NCBI RefSeq assembly: GCF_000165835.1
Contig: NC_014640.1
Location: forward strand, 434,001-498,000
DNA from: Achromobacter xylosoxidans A8
Lineage (GTDB): Bacteria; Pseudomonadota; Gammaproteobacteria; Burkholderiales; Burkholderiaceae_B
DNA: 64,000 nt
Direction: 5' to 3'
Under the pieces are notes generated by a model. The model was given only the letters and a program-made list of their open reading frames with translations, was not told the DNA's origin and searched no databases. Positions 62,011 to 64,000 of this stretch are shown here, one piece after another. The position numbers were made by a program, and so were the translations under genes. Positions within the stretch are counted from its first letter, which is position 1; each line of letters begins with the position of its first letter.

Positions 62011-63021
62011 TCAGGCGATCTGGATGTTGGCGTCGCGGATGATCTTGGCCCAGCGGTCCACCTCGGATTTCAGGTAGGCGCCGAACTCCGCGGGGCCGCG
62101 CGGCTGCGGCACGAAGCCCAGCTGCAGCAGCGCCTGCTTAATGGCGGGTTGCGAGACCTGCCGCACGATGGCGTCGCCGATGCGTTGCACCAGTTCGGGC
62201 GGCGTGCCCGCCGGCGCCAACACGCCGGTGAAGTTCTCGACGATCAGGTCGGGCAGGCCGGCCTCCTTCACGGTGGGCACGTCGGGCAGATCGGCGCCGC
62301 GTTCGCGGGTAGTGATGGCAAGCGCCCGCAAGGAACCGTTCTTCACGTGCGCCAGCGATTCCGGATAGTTGGAGAACACCACGTCCAGGTGGCCGCCTAT
62401 CAGGTCGGTGAGGGACGGTGCGCCACCCTTGTAGGGGATGTGCATCATCGGCACGCCGGTGAGCTTCTGGTAGAGCGCCAGCGTCAGGTGCGGCGGCGTG
62501 CCGTTGCCGCTGGACCCCGCCGACAGCGACTTCGAGCGGGCCGCCTTCGCCAGGTCGGCCATGCTCTTGATGTCGCTCTTGGCGTTGACCACCACCATGA
62601 TGGGCGAGGACGCCAGTCCCGCCAGCGGCGTCAGGTCGCGGGTCAGGTCGTAGCCCGCCTTGCCGGCAAAGAGCGTGGCGTTGGCCGCGTGCGATAGCGT
62701 GATCGCCAGCCAGGTGTAGCCGTCGGGAGCCGCGTGCGAGACGTGGGCCGCGCCGATGTTGGCGCTGCCGCCAGGCTTGTTTTCCACCACCACGTTCCAG
62801 CGCTCGGCGTCGCTCAGGGCCTTGCCGACCTGGCGCGCGGCCACGTCGGTCAGGCCGCCGGGCGGGAAAGGCACCACATAGTTGATCGGCCGTTCCGGCC
62901 AGGCCTTCTGCGCCAGGGCGCGCTGCCACGGCGCCAGGGCACAGAGGCCGGCGGCGCCCAGGGCGGCGAGCAGGCGCCGGCGTTGCGCGGCGTCGGGATG
63001 GTAATCGTGTTCGCTGTTCAT
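62011..63021 (-). CDS. Bug/TctC-type periplasmic substrate-binding protein
   Basis: A 336-residue Bug protein. The signal has an Arg-rich start (QRRRLLAALGAAG), compatible with Tat or Sec export, and is cut near ALAQ. NYVVPFPPGGLTDVAARQVG, VENKPGGSANIGAAH, PDGYTWLAITLSH and HIPYKGGAPSLTDLIGG are family segments. AAGGAGGAAG precedes the ATG. Operon context suggests a sugar acid or hydroxyacid as ligand. Confidence 0.94.
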   Translation of the reverse strand: MNSEHDYHPDAAQRRRLLAALGAAGLCALAPWQRALAQKAWPERPINYVVPFPPGGLTDVAARQVGKALSDAERWNVVVENKPGGSANIGAAHVSHAAPDGYTWLAITLSHAANATLFAGKAGYDLTRDLTPLAGLASSPIMVVVNAKSDIKSMADLAKAARSKSLSAGSSGNGTPPHLTLALYQKLTGVPMMHIPYKGGAPSLTDLIGGHLDVVFSNYPESLAHVKNGSLRALAITTRERGADLPDVPTVKEAGLPDLIVENFTGVLAPAGTPPELVQRIGDAIVRQVSQPAIKQALLQLGFVPQPRGPAEFGAYLKSEVDRWAKIIRDANIQIA

Positions 63022-63143
63022 CTGTCTTCCTCCTTGGGTGGCGCCCGGGTAGGAATGCAACCGCCTGTGCTGCCGTGGCGGAATGCCGCCCGGGTTTGCT
63101 GGTGTTGTTTTGAGACGATGCTGCGGGGATGCTGGGCGGCAGG

Positions 63144-63179
63144 ACGGCGCGTCCGCAATCCTGCTTGCGGACGCGCCGT
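63144..63179. repeat. perfect 14-base stem-loop between dehydratase and Bug genes
   Basis: The arms 63144-63157 and 63166-63179 pair fully around an 8-base loop. It lies 21 bases after the dehydratase stop on the minus strand, without a T run; it may partly terminate transcription or stabilise the mRNA of the dehydratase. Confidence 0.65.
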
Positions 63180-63200
63180 TGCCAGGGACGACAGGCGCGA

Positions 63201-64000
63201 TTAAGCGCTTTCGAAGATGCGGGTCAGGACGAATTCGCGGTGGCCCAGCGCTTCGGCCGCGGTCCAGCGGCCGTTGGCGGTGGCCAGCATGCATTCCAGC
63301 AACTTGTCGCCGGCCTGGTTCAGGTCGATTTCGCGTTGCAGCAGGCCGCTGGTGTCCACGTCTATGTGCTCGGACATGGTGCGCACCGTGCGCGGATTGG
63401 CGCAGATCTTGATGACCGGCAGGATGGGGTTGCCGATGACGTTGCCCTGGCCGGTGGGGAAGAAATGCACCGCGTAGCCCGAGGCCGCGCACAGGGTCAC
63501 CATTTCGGCGGCGGCGGAGGACGAGTCCATGAACCACAGGCCGGGGCCGTCGGGGATCTCGGCCTTGTCGATCACGCCGTCCACGCGGCATTGCTTGCCG
63601 ATCTTCTGGATATTGCCCAGGGCCTTTTCCTCGATGGTGGTCAGCCCGCCCGCGATATTGCCCTTGGTGGGCTGGGATTCCGACAGGTCGCTGGTCTTCC
63701 AGCGGTCGATCATGGCCTGGTAGCGGTTGAACATGAACATGAAGCGTTCGCGCACCGCGTCGTTGGCGCAGCGCTCAGCCACGATGTGTTCGCCGCCCGT
63801 CAGCTCCGAGGTTTCGCCGAAGACCAGTGTGGAGCCCAGCCCGTAGAGCTTGTCGAAGGCGTTGCCCACGGTGGGGTTGGCGCCACAGCCGGAGGTAGTG
63901 TCGGATTCGCCGCATTTGGTCGACACCCACAGGTCGGCGATGGGGCACTCGCTGCGCGTGAGCGCCGTGGCGTAGTGCACGAATTCCTTGGCGCAGCGCG
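63201..64000 (-). CDS. UxaA-family altronate/galactarate-type dehydratase, 5' end cut by window edge
   Basis: The C-terminal 266 residues of a UxaA/GarD-family hydro-lyase; the frame is open to the window edge. [41 protein letters not shown] and [19 protein letters not shown] are hallmark segments, including Cys residues for metal binding. These enzymes dehydrate sugar acids such as altronate or galactarate, or related hydroxyacids. The genes that follow (Bug protein and two hydroxyacid dehydrogenases) fit a pathway for such acids. Confidence 0.92.
   Translation of the reverse strand, partial: RCAKEFVHYATALTRSECPIADLWVSTKCGESDTTSGCGANPTVGNAFDKLYGLGSTLVFGETSELTGGEHIVAERCANDAVRERFMFMFNRYQAMIDRWKTSDLSESQPTKGNIAGGLTTIEEKALGNIQKIGKQCRVDGVIDKAEIPDGPGLWFMDSSSAAAEMVTLCAASGYAVHFFPTGQGNVIGNPILPVIKICANPRTVRTMSEHIDVDTSGLLQREIDLNQAGDKLLECMLATANGRWTAAEALGHREFVLTRIFESA

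Noticed and set aside
1..64000. CRISPR arrays, insertion sequences, prophage genes and rRNA operons.
   Set aside because: No regularly spaced repeats, transposase, integrase, phage structural genes or rRNA sequence were seen on either strand.

Overview
The window is GC-rich, densely coded bacterial DNA. Four complete Bug/TctC periplasmic binding proteins, many short-chain dehydrogenases and LysR/GntR regulators, a FecI/FecR-controlled TonB receptor and a Ku/LigD pair point to a metabolically versatile betaproteobacterium of the Bordetella/Achromobacter type (Alcaligenaceae). This placement is inferred from gene content; no rRNA is present. One tRNA gene, tRNA-Arg(CCG), is present.

Layout. 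1-2851: a catabolic block of two SDRs (the first cut by the window edge), a carboxymuconolactone-decarboxylase-like protein and a Bug protein, ending in a bidirectional terminator shared with a diheme c5-type cytochrome. 4063-4137: tRNA-Arg. 4394-8596: sigma factor, FecR-type anti-sigma and siderophore receptor. 8914-18523: two divergent, tightly coupled operons for an unknown sugar or polyol (FGGY kinase, GlpD-like dehydrogenase, GntR regulator; Tat-type binding protein, RbsA/RbsC-like transporter, aldo/keto reductase, DhnA-type aldolase). 18569-18907: ISC-type ferredoxin.

19116-25862 is the most unusual part: a hybrid histidine kinase and LuxR-type response regulator converge on a C39-peptidase ABC exporter and its HlyD-family adaptor. 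Just beyond lie two divergent genes for 58- and 59-residue peptides, one too short for routine gene calling. Both have 31-residue double-glycine leaders, unrelated cationic cores and homologous upstream regions, so they look like an inverted duplication encoding secreted bacteriocin-like or signalling peptides.

25919-31445: hydrolase, DUF3182 protein, then Ku and LigD for non-homologous end joining. 31622-40078: stress and detoxification genes (AhpD-like, NmrA-like, Ohr, LysR, cupin, an ECF41 sigma factor, bestrophin, haloperoxidase-like hydrolase, metallo-hydrolase, SDR). 40755-42701: LysR regulator and convergent Bug protein. 43328-50926: gentisate-type ring cleavage (cupin dioxygenase, FAH-family hydrolase), a complete five-gene Liv-type ABC importer and a GntR regulator. 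50919-54883: formamidase-like hydrolase, LysR, Bug protein and aspartoacylase-like deacylase. 54899-59917: lipocalin, GshA, monoglyceride-lipase-like hydrolase, lipoprotein, stand-alone LuxR HTH protein and AEC transporter. 60009-64000: UxaA-family dehydratase (cut by the edge), Bug protein, 2-hydroxyacid dehydrogenase and Ldh-family dehydrogenase, probably a sugar-acid or hydroxyacid pathway.
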